A stretch of 64,000 bases of DNA. It comes from Aquilaria yunnanensis. Taxonomy: Eukaryota > Streptophyta > Magnoliopsida > Malvales > Thymelaeaceae. The position numbers were made by a program, and so were the translations under genes. The first letter of the stretch is position 1, and every line of letters starts with the position of its first letter. This document shows, piece after piece, positions 48,090-58,138 of this stretch. Location of the stretch: the NCBI GenBank assembly GCA_039654915.1, contig CM077599.1, positions 5,334,501 through 5,398,500 of the forward strand. The letters are read 5' to 3'. The notes beneath the pieces were generated by a model. It had not been told where the DNA came from, made no database searches, and worked only from the letters and a program-made list of their open reading frames with translations.

Positions 48090-48110
48090 TTTGGCACTAT
48101 CTATGAGAAA
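48090..48110 (+). promoter_or_regulatory. degenerate primer-binding site
   Basis: ATTTGGCACTATCTATGAGA sits where the common Ty3 PBS TGGCGCCGTCTGTGGGAA is expected. All five differences in that comparison are transitions, two of them converting CG pairs to CA and TA. This fits decay of methylated cytosines. Confidence 0.6.
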
Positions 48111-48119
48111 TCATTTTCA

Positions 48120-50340
48120 GGCCACCCTCATAAAGACTCGGCGTTACAAGGACAAGGGTATTCCAAAGTCCTAATCCGTGCTTGAGCCTCTAGTTGCAAA
48201 CGGCAAATCAGTTACGAAGCCTTCCTTGTACAAGTAGATATAAGAACTTCCAGTAAACCCCTTCAAAGTCTCCCAGGCCATTGATTTCGTAACCTCATCG
48301 ATCACTACCAATTTTTCTTCCGCACCATCAACCTTTCAAAAGGGTAAAGTAGATTTTGTATAATTAATTAACTTGTACTCCCTCACAATTGGGTTACCAA
48401 CTTGTTGGAGTTTCCCTGAAGTTTTAAAAGCTGTCTTTTAGCTAATTTTCTGCTTTGCAAGGAGCCAAACAAAGAACAGCGACAAATCAATATACTATTT
48501 TGGTTTCTTCAAAAGATCTACTACTTTTGGAAAATTAAAAAGTAGCTGGCTAGGCCGAATAGATCAAAATTAGGACAAATTAATATAAGCGATATTATGT
48601 TTTAAGCAATCTTCAGATTAATTTTGGTTTGCCAAATGAGTACTAAATTCAAAGTAAAATTAGAAAGAAAATCAAAGGATCATAATCATAACATTTTTAA
48701 AAAAAATTTATCCAATACATACACATCTTTTTTCCCATAAAAATAAAAAGTATACAGTTGGCCTCCTCTATGATTCGCTAGTAAACATGACGCCCGATCC
48801 GGCGATTGTAGGAAAACAGTATTATTCCACTAGAAATGCTACGAGTGAAAATAAAGTCAAGAATTTCAGCCCAGAAACGTCAAAATAATATATATTATAA
48901 TGCGAATTTTTCCAAGTCGTCACTTGCTGTTGTTTCCTTCTCCTCCATCGTGCCGGATAGACGAACAAGAGTGTCTAGTCTTGCAAGTGTTTTGATTCAC
49001 ACAGATAAAAGGAAAATGACGCAGGTAGAATAATTTTGGGGGGCCTTTCGCAAGGTTCCTTTTTCGGTTGCTGTTTCTTAGTTAAAATTTTTATCTTTTG
49101 ACCAATGTAGGTCGCCTAGAATTAGATTAGAGACTGCTGTACGATGGTGGATGTTTCCATGAAAATTCTTGCAAAGATTGATCGTTTTCATGGACTTTGA
49201 TTAATTTTTTGCGCTCAATATATGTATTTTAATTTGTGCTAGGTGTGAAAGCATTGCTTTCTAGATGTTTTTCGATAAGTACATTGGATAGCTATGGCTT
49301 AACTAAAAATGGTTTCCATGCATGAGTCAAAAAAAGTACATTTGAAGATTACAACCCCCCCCCCCCCCCCTTTTTTTTCAAAATCTAAGAAAATAAATAA
49401 GTATTCACATTTTATGTGACATAATTTTCTATTTTTGATTGTTCTACTATCGAACTCCGGCTCCCGCATCCAACTGTTGCTCTCATTTTTTTAATAATAT
49501 TTTTACTTACTTAAATTTAAAAAAAAAATAATGCTTTCAGGACACTTTGTGTAACTTAGAAGATACTACTATTATTTCTCATTTTTTTATATGTAATAAA
49601 AATTAAAACAAGACACAAGAAAAGAACTACAAAAGCTCATCTCAATTTCTGCACATCTAACTCCAAATGGTAACTCAAAACTCCTTACATGCTATCAAAA
49701 TATGTTACTCCCAGCTGAAGTGAGTGACTCAAGTTGGCCAAAAAATCTGCGCAGGTTCTTTCTTTTGTCTGTTTATTTTTTTTAGCTATTTTCACAAGAT
49801 TTAAGAAATTAAAACTATTTCTCCAACGAAGTACACCGAGTTAAGATTTGGCACAACAAATCATATAATATTGTGCACATGAATTAAACTATAAAACGCA
49901 CTTTATGAATTATAATGCTACTACTTTACAATGCCAAGTGGATTTTATTAAATATTGATCTCCCATGATTATATAACGATTTTAAGGATCAACTCCACTC
50001 TATACCACCAATTATAAAGACAAAAGCCATTAGCTTTTTTACAAGCATTTTTGTATTTCGGAAAAGGTATCTTTCGTCTTTGTAGAAATGAATTTTTTTA
50101 AAAAAATAGTTGAAAGCCTTGCGAAGAAATCTAACTCAAAACATACATATATATAAACTTCGGGGACTTTAAATATGTGGCCCACACCAAAAAATCAAAA
50201 AGAAAAGATAGAAAAGAAAAAAAGAAAAGAAAGGAAGGAAGGAAGAAGAATGTGTTGTGTTGCTAGTGAATGTTTTTGGAAGTGGGCCAGGCGGGCCATA
50301 ACTTTGTTAAAACTATAAATATTAGGCGGGATGGTCTTGC
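48120..50340. other. repeat-derived and AT-rich spacer, no gene recognised
   Basis: The first 250 bases look like the untranslated leader after the PBS. From about 48400 it is AT-rich spacer with a C18 homopolymer followed by T8 (49356-49378) and an AAAGAAAGGAAGG tract (50200-50250). No conserved frame was seen. Confidence 0.5.
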
Positions 50341-50352
50341 GTGTTTTGTAAG

Positions 50353-51845
50353 TAGGGATGGTAAAATTAGACCAAACCCGATGACCTGGACCAACTCACC
50401 CCGAACCCAAACCCAACGTGACCCGATTGATTAAAAAAGTCAACGACCTGAATCCGACTATGCCCAATCCGACCTGAACCCGAAGCCGATTAAAGGGAAA
50501 CTCGAGAAAACCCGAGCCCAAGTGACCCAAACCCGAAATAATTGAACCCGAAATGACCCAAACCCGAGACTAACCTGACTTGAACCCGAGATGACCCGAT
50601 AACTAAACCCGATAATACCTGATTTTAACCCTCACCCTAAACCTTAACTTTCCTCTTTCATTATTTTCCATATTAAGTCAGTCCTAAATATGGAGGTTTC
50701 TATGTTTAGTAACTTCCAGTTTTTGAGTCTTTCATATTCAATATGTCTTATATTTAGAAATGATGACTTCCGTTATTAGTAACTTCCATTTTTTGGTACT
50801 TCCATATTTAATAAGTCTCATATTTGGAGATAAGACTTTCATATTTAGTGGTTTCATTTCTTTTTTTAAGATATTCATGTTTAATAATTTTCATATTTTG
50901 AGAAAGGATTTCCATATTTAATAACTTCTATTTTTTTAGGACTTCTATATATTACAAGTATCTTATTTGGGAAAAAAACATCCATATTTAGTGAATCCCA
51001 AATTTGCATTTTTTCAATAGAAGTAATTTTTATATTTAATAAGTTTAATGATCTTAATAGGCAATTGTTAAAATTACAACATTCACCCCTAAACTTTTAA
51101 GTATAATGCAATAAGGTACCTAAATTTAAAAAAAAATTATTTTAGTCACCCATAATAATTACAACATGGATCCTAAAATTTTTTAAATCATTGCACTTTC
51201 ACCCAAAATTTTTTAAAATTTACAATTTAGTCACTGATAATGAACTTGATTTGCATTTCATTGTAATTTCAAAGAAAATTCATTGAAACATAAGCATAAC
51301 AAAATTGTCGTTGTGTATGTCTGAGTGATAGCTGAGTGAAGATCTGAATAATATGTACAATGATAGTTAAAGGGTATGGGTTTAGAAAAACAATCAAATA
51401 TTACTATTAATATTAAATTACTTAAATATGTACTAAACTATAATGAAGAAGATTTTTATGAATATTTTAATTAAATATACTAAAAAATGAAATTTAAATT
51501 TAAATTAAATCACACAAAAAATTAAATTATTTGATTTAAATTTAAAAATTTTTTTGAATAGATTTAATCATTTTGACTTAACACCAATAACTCACATGAA
51601 CATAAAGGTTGACCCGAATTTGACCCGAAAGCTGGCCTGAAGTTACCCGAGACTAAAATTACCCGACCTGAAGTGAACCCGAACCCAAATAAACCCGGCT
51701 TAACCCAACCTGAACCCGAAATCAACTCAACTTGAAATCAATCCGAACCCAAATGACCTGACTTGAACCCGACCTGGACCCAAATTCATGCTAACCCAAG
51801 TAAACCCGAACCTGAATGACCTAACCCACCCAATTGCCATCCCTA
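50353..51845. mobile_element. non-autonomous hAT element with perfect 8-bp TSD
   Basis: TTTGTAAG at 50345-50352 and 51846-51853. The ends are TAGGGATGGTAA and, reversed, TAGGGATGGCAA. Subterminal regions at both sides are packed with ACCCGAA/GACCCGA words (50370-50640, 51610-51830). The middle (50690-51000) holds about four degenerate units of roughly 85 bases with CATATTTAGTAACTTCCA-like sequence. There is no coding sequence. Confidence 0.88.
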
Positions 51846-52277
51846 TTTGTAAGATCGAAACGAAGTCCAAAGCATACGTAGAAAATTTAGGTCATTCTGC
51901 GATCGAATTAACCGACCCCTCTTCCTAAAACCAAAACAAAACCGAATCTAAAATTTGGGGAAAGATCAAATTCAGTCCTAGACATTTGCTTTCTTTTCTA
52001 CGTCAGTCCTTTAACTCACCGAGTTCTTAAAGAAATCCTAAAACTTTGAAAAGATTACCCTCACTAGTCCTATGTTAGACATCTCACCACATAACTAATG
52101 GGAAATCTCATGTAGCACTTAGATCCTTTAAAGTCTCTACTGGATATAAAACATGGCACATGTAGATGGATTTAATTATAAAAAATAAAAAGTTTATGGA
52201 AAATATCACAAACACAAAATTATGAATACTTGAGTCATAGTTAAAAACAAAAGTCAAGTTTTCTCTTTGCCTTCCCC

Positions 52278-52362
52278 TGTGAGTGAGCATGAAGAACAAC
52301 AAAAAGGAGACAAGCAAATATGCAATAGATCGAAATATATCAATTCCTCAAATTGGAGCCAT
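52278..52362 (+). repeat. 85-base repeat, inverted partner of 57043-57127
   Basis: Reads GTGAGCATGAAGAACAACAA, then AAATATATCAATTCC. The reverse complement of 57043-57127 reads the same GTGAGCATGAAGAACAACAA and continues with matching spacing to AAATATTTCAATTC. Together the two copies bracket the R1 copy b region. Both copies are open in one frame for a short distance (MKNN.K...S.DRNIS), so they may derive from an exon of an unrecognised gene. Confidence 0.6.
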
Positions 52363-53467
52363 TCATGTGTTTCCAATGCCATTTTCTTTAGATTGCACCC
52401 AAATCAAACCACATTTTCATATACTTCTCTACCCCTATCAACATCCCTTAAATTCAATTTCTTCTTCTTCTCTCATTGTAGACTTCATACAACCTTGTCT
52501 AAGATGGACTTAGAGGATGATTTTTATGTTGCTTTGCCATCGAAAGATCCCTAATCCACTTTGCCTTCAAAGAGAAAACTCAAGTGATTGAAGAAATTCA
52601 ACCCAGTTGCTGATGGTTTTTCAACACTTAAAACCCTAGATTTTGATAAGCTTGGTGCCACAAAGCAGACAAGATCAAATTTAGATGCCTTTGACAAGGA
52701 AAGGGACTAGAGGTCCGCCCTTCACATAATTTCTACTCATGAAAATGCCTCGAATTTAGGTCCAATAGGGCATTGGACTCTGATTAACTGTATGTAGTGG
52801 TGCTGCCCCATATGGGGTTTTCCCAGAAAGACTATAGAACAAAGTTTCACACTAGTTGCAGTTGGCTAGTTATTTACTTATCTCATTTTAAAACCTTTTA
52901 TACATATAGTTTTTAACCTACAATGAATTATGCATGCACTTGCTTCGACTTGGATTTCATGTTTAAAAAATAAATCAGATACTGCTACAGCTCTTATAAA
53001 ACATAAACAAACCACAAGGTAAAGCATAAAACATAAGTGTATTTACTATAAGTAATAATTGTGCACGTGCATCATTGCATAAGTAAAGATTATGCACATG
53101 CCCAAAAGTAACTCAAATACTAATCGACCTAGAGACACTGGACATTGCCTAGCATACATATATATACCAAAACAGCAACTAAGATCTTCAGTTAGCTATG
53201 TCAATCCTTGTGCCACTAGCCTCCATAAAACTGCAAGACAACTATAGTTAGCAGAAACAACTTAACCAGTAAAACTAGGATCAATAACGATTCACTAGAT
53301 AAGTATCTGCATGAATAACACTAGCTCGACAACCTTCCATGGTTGCTGACTCCTTATAGATGTAATCTGCATCACAACACTAAAGGGAGTGAGAATCTAA
53401 AGATTCTCAGTAAGGGGATTTGGGAACCTGCAAAGGGACATTAAAACCTATAAACAAAAACCTGATG

Positions 53468-53502
<35 letters not shown>

Positions 53503-54029
53503 ATATATTGCATGCCCAATGCAGTTTGAAGCCTAACATATGCGCATATATTTGAGTCCCTTGAGACCCTATCTCTTCATAATCCTCGCACGACCGTCCC
53601 TTTATGCCTAGTAAGTTTTTGCCCTTAACTCGCTTCTAGCAAGCCTTAGCTTGTAGACATCCTAGTGAGCTAAGCTCACTGAATATCCTTCCCTATATTG
53701 TTGAACAAGTGAGCAAGATGGATGCTCTTTGCTTGAGTTCTAAGAAACTCACAGAGTGTACTAGACTCCCACATAGTGCCTCAAGCCATTGGCTCACTTA
53801 GGCTGATATGGTACTAATCCTCCACCCAACTAGCGTACTAAGCTCCAACTTGGTGTCTTGAGCTAATAAGCTCACATAGATCACCAAGGTACTAAGCCTC
53901 ATCTTTTAACCTACCAAGGATGCACTAAGTCGTCACTTGTGCCTCAAGTCATAACTTGGCAAAGCAACAAGTTCACTAAGCCTTCATCCATGGTGCTCCC
54001 TTATCCACCATTACTTGGTTCACTTTATC

Positions 54030-54879
54030 TAGGGCTATGAGTTTCGGGTTTAGGGTCGGGTTCGGGTCAGAACTCGAATTTTTCAGACAACTTCTGCATC
54101 TGAAAATAGAACCCGACCCGACCCGATTTATACAATCAACCCGAACCGACCCTAAACTAGAAAAATAAGATTATGGTCGGGTTTACCAGAATAACCCAAC
54201 GCCCCACCCCCAAGCCATTTCTTCCACTGCAAAGGGGTGAAGATGAGGGATGGAGGAGACAATGCAAGGGCGGCGATTGGGACGGAGGATGAGGCAGCAC
54301 CACAACAGGGAAGACGATGGATGGACAACGCAAGATGGCGAGGGCGACGGTGACAGGAGGCAGGCGGCAAGGAGGTGAACAACGGCGAAGGAGGGAAGCA
54401 AAATAGGAGATCGTGAATAGATGAACGGTGAACGGAAAGAAGATGACGAACAGATCGCAAAAGAAGAGAGATGACGAACGGTGTCAGTGATGGCAACGGT
54501 AAGGGCGAACGGCGGCGACTTTGGCAAACGGTAGCAGACGGTAAGCGGAAGGCGGCTGTGAGGGACTCAAGGCGTGCGGCTATGAGCTTGTGTAATACGA
54601 TGAAGGAAATATTAGGGTAGGTTGTTAGCTAGGCATTTATAGTAAGGGTTTGGGTTGCGCTAGGATGGGATTGGGCTAGAAATATAAATGGGCTGGGGTA
54701 TTTGTTATAATTTCTGGTTGAATCGGTTTAATCGATTTTCACCCAAACCAACCCAATTTTTTGTCTCAGAATTGTTCAGTTTCGGGTCAACCTGAATATA
54801 ACTTATTTCTTCCCTATCCCCAAAAATAGGGTTGGGTTTCAGATCGGGTTTTGGGTTAAGGTTAAAACTTACACCCCTA
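54030..54879. mobile_element. non-autonomous hAT element nested in R1 copy b
   Basis: Flanks ACTTTATC (54022-54029) and ACTCTATC (54880-54887) match at 7 of 8 bases. The ends are TAGGGCTATGAG and, reversed, TAGGGGTGTAAG. Subterminal words GGGTCGGGTTCGGGT and ACCCGACCCGA lie at the left. The interior at 54200-54560 is GC-rich with GGCGGC and GACGAACG words and open minus-strand frames of 114 codons rich in Ser/Pro/Leu. These could be a captured 5' exon, but I recognise no family. Confidence 0.8.
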
Positions 54880-55062
54880 ACTCTATCCATGGTAAGATAC
54901 TGGCTTACTAAGTTCCAAGGAACTTCCTTGAGTTCACTAAGATCCGACATGGGTACCTTAGGCCTAAGGCCTCAAATTAGGCTACCAATGTTGATAAATC
55001 CTTCACTCATACTAATGGTATGCTATTATATCATAGTCGTTCACCAAGGCTAGTCATCCAAC

Positions 55063-55518
55063 TAGGGGTGAGCAAAATTTCGGTTATATCCGAAATAACC
55101 GAATAACTGAACAAAATTTCAGTTTTCAGTTATCACTTTTAAGTGAAATTTCAGTTTTCGGTTATAACAAAAAACCGAGATATAAATTCGGTTCGATTTT
55201 CGGTTTCCTTCTATTGAAATTCGGTTAACCAAAATAACCGAATTTTTATTCCACTAGTATTTATATTTGAGATTTTGAAAGGATTATATATGTGATAGAT
55301 GTTTGTTATGTGCATGAATGTGATATTTGGACTTGGAATGAATTATAGATGTTTGTTAGATGATTGAAATGTGTGTTTAGATTGAGATATGTGATGAATA
55401 TTTGAGGTTTGAAATGTGTATACATAAAATTTGATTATTTTGGTTTTCGATTATTTCGGTTTTCTCTTATATTTCAGTCTATTCAGTTAAAACCGAAATA
55501 ACCGATTGAGCACCCCTA
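55063..55518. mobile_element. short hAT MITE nested in R1 copy b
   Basis: Flanks CATCCAAC (55055-55062) and TATCCAAC (55519-55526) match at 7 of 8 bases. The ends are TAGGGGTGAGCAAAATTTCG and, reversed, TAGGGGTGCTCAATCGG. Subterminal copies of AACCGAAATAACCGA recur on both sides. At 456 bases with no coding sequence it is a MITE. Confidence 0.82.
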
Positions 55519-57042
55519 TATCCAACCAAACTCTTTTTCCTTTGTCATAATGCCCTCACTTCCAACTAAAATACCGTTTCACCTGGGCTCATTTAGACTT
55601 GGGAAAAAGCATGCAATTGTAGGTCTTTCTCGTAGCTTTTCATGAAATCTTTAATCACTTTAATCAGACACCCGATCAAAAAGTTATGGCAAAAATACTT
55701 CAGTATGTTAATACTGTTGAAGTCTTAGCGACGCGACGCCAAAGGCAACAATTCTTGGGTTCCAGTGGTGCCCAGTTGCTACTGCTTTGCTTCCTACCCT
55801 TTTGGGGGGTCACCAATGGCCTCCCAAGGCTCTAGGGACATTGTCTTAAGCTCCAAATCTCTACATATAACTACAATGAACATTTCTATGCCACTCAAAC
55901 TAGGCTTTAGGCACTTAATCACACCACACAAAGCCTCCAAACTAAACAGTCCACCATGAACAATCCACACGACATTCAATGCAATTCTCACAATTCACTT
56001 AAACCACAAGCAAATAAGCTAATAAATGCATCAATAAAGTGTGTAAACTAAATCACTTACCTCAACTGAAGTGAAACAGGCAACATCAAGCACATCCAAA
56101 CAAATTGGGCTCCTCTAAGAGAGTTCCTATGGTTCCACACAAATTCAACATAAATGGCACCAATTCAAACTCATTCTCACAAGACCCAAGCTCATACAAC
56201 CTTAAGAAACCTAGATCAACAAGTAAAATACTTGGGAAAAACTTACCTAAGCTCTACAAGCCTAAAAAACATCATCCCAAGCTCACCACTCAAAAATCTT
56301 GCAAGAACAAGCCTACCCAAGGTTGGGTATCTCTTAGGGCACCAATCTCCACCAAGAATTGATGAAGAAATTAAACTCTGGCCATGGATTTGGAAAGGAG
56401 AATGAGAGTTACAGGTTTGGAGGAAGAAGATGATAAATAGTGAGGCTCCAAACCCTTGAAAATGGTTTAAAATGCCTTCCTCCCACCTTTAGCCACACAA
56501 CTTTTTTAATTTTGCCAAAAAGACCTCATACTCAAATAGTGTCATAAGACTTAACAATTTAGTCCAACTCTTTGATTTCTTGCCACTTAGGTTCAAAAGA
56601 ACAACTTATGAGCTTAAATACCAAACTTATCACCTTGGGGTACCAAGTGACCACTTTACCCTTAGTGACACTTAGGTGCCAAATTGATCTAGGAACCATC
56701 TACCCTTTTAAACACTTACTTGACTTACTTAATCAAACTAATTAAGATATTAAACTAAGAATTTTGACTTGTTTAACAAATCTTACTTAACCATTGAAGG
56801 TCTGCTACCTAGATGGCTATACTATTGTATGATAAATTTGATGAAGTATGTGGTGGTCAAGGTGAGGAAGCAAATAATTATCAACCTGCAATCAATGAAT
56901 TCGTTTAGGAAAAGAAGAAAATGGATAAAAAAAAGAAAAAGAAGAAAGCAAAGCATGATGGGACAATGATACGGTGATATCACTGAAAGGAAGGAGTCAG
57001 TATCCGACGCAATTTCGTGCAAAATCATAGAGACTATAACAA

Positions 57043-57127
57043 GATTAAAAGCACAATTAAGAATTGAAATATTTTGATCTGTTGATTGTTTTCTAATGTC
57101 TTCTTTGTTGTTGTTCTTCATGCTCAC
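57043..57127 (-). repeat. 85-base repeat, inverted partner of 52278-52362
   Basis: On the minus strand it lies at the start of a 101-codon open frame (57127-56822) whose product begins MSMKNNNKEDIRKQSTDQNI. I do not recognise the protein. The match to the other copy ends after about 85 bases on both sides. Confidence 0.6.
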
Positions 57128-57424
57128 AGATCTATACCTATCTAAAAAAAGTGAAAAAGCAAATTCAATGAATAGATAGAGTCAACGCTGTGATAGATAG
57201 CACTGCCTACATGCAAATGAGCTTGCCAATGAAGAAGAAGAAGAAACATGATTGTCTCTACCTGCGTCTCATGTACCCAAAATTTTTCATTTGTGAAACT
57301 TTTGCATGAAATTTGTATTTTTGGTAATTAAGGTTACCTGCATGTGTCATATCATATTTGCTCCATTTTAGTTTTCATGTAAATCAGGAAAATACGTCGG
57401 GCCTCTCATTTGTTACAAAATTGC

Positions 57425-57640
57425 CCTCAGCCCTTCTCACCTCTGTCCCGCCACTCCTTGCCTCCGCCCTGACCTCCTCGTTGGGCCGAGCAATCTCGCC
57501 TCCACCTCACCACTCCTCACCTCCACCCAACCCCCTCACCGGGCCGACCAATCTCACCTCCGCCCTGCCACTCCTCGACTCCGCCCCAACCTCCTTGTCG
57601 GGCCGACCAATCTCAGCTCTGCAGGACCTTCTCTCCGGAC
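57425..57640. repeat. GC-rich minisatellite, unit about 59 bases
   Basis: GGGCCGAGCAATCTC, GGGCCGACCAATCTCACC and GGGCCGACCAATCTCAGC occur at 57483, 57541 and 57600, separated by CTCC/CCACTCCTC-rich sequence. The composition is far above the surrounding AT-rich DNA. A 112-codon frame (57358-57696) follows from the repeat and need not be a gene. Confidence 0.65.
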
Positions 57641-57699
57641 AGACCATTCTCCACTGCTCCCTCTCCTTCGACCAGACCAGCCTCTCCCACTTTTGAATC

Positions 57700-58138
57700 T
57701 CTCCGATTTGCATGCTCTTCTCAATTTGCACGCTCGCTCCGAATCCTCGTGATAGATCGATATAGCGAGCCGAAAATTTATGGGACTGGATTTGATTTTT
57801 TTTCCCTTAAAATTTGCACGCTACTTCGGTTCGAATCCTTCTACTACTCCTCTGTTCCTGTGAACATCACCGGGGATCGTCAAGCAATGGCATTATGCCC
57901 CTGAACAGTCTGCATATGTTTCTAATTAATAGTATGTATAATTAAACTTTAAAAAAAAGAAAGAAAGAAAGAAAGAAAGGCAAAACGTCTAAAGAAAAAT
58001 TACACCCTTAAATCACATCTCAAATTGCCAGTATTGCAACTAGTTAAACTTAAAGCAAACAAATTATCCGTTTACTTGAAAAGAAAAACAATTAATTATT
58101 AATGTCACCATGTAGTATATCATATATAGCTAGGGCTC
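57700..58138. other. 3' flank of the FDH-type gene
   Basis: Spacer with a GAAA microsatellite at 57957-57980. It presumably holds the 3' untranslated end of the minus-strand gene that stops at 58139. No other gene is seen. Confidence 0.45.

Larger units (their letters stand above)
52740..56440 (-). repeat. structured non-coding repeat R1, copy b
   Basis: A minus-strand copy of 11760-13700. Removing the two nested hAT elements (54030-54879 and 55063-55518) leaves about 2.4 kb, close to copy a. The part 53640-53960 is an array of degenerate units of 50-86 bases, each with a small perfect or near-perfect stem: 53640-53653 (CAAGC/GCTTG), 53664-53680 (AGTGAGC/GCTCACT), 53734-53751, 53784-53794, 53859-53874 (TGAGCT/AGCTCA) and 53945-53958 (CAAGT/ACTTG). 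Further stems are at 53390-53409 (TGAGAATCT/AGATTCTCA) and 52806-52817 (CCCC/GGGG). There is no long open frame. Confidence 0.6.

Noticed and set aside
49356..49378. C18T8 homopolymer as a possible element end or assembly gap
   Set aside because: No paired repeat or target-site duplication was seen; a simple homopolymer, possibly with length errors, is enough.
53464..53505. AC/AT dinucleotide run in R1 copy b as a Z-DNA-type signal
   Set aside because: A simple microsatellite, absent from R1 copy a.
57358..57696. 112-codon plus-strand frame rich in Ser/Pro/Leu
   Set aside because: It lies over a 59-base GC-rich minisatellite; low complexity and repeat periodicity explain the open frame.
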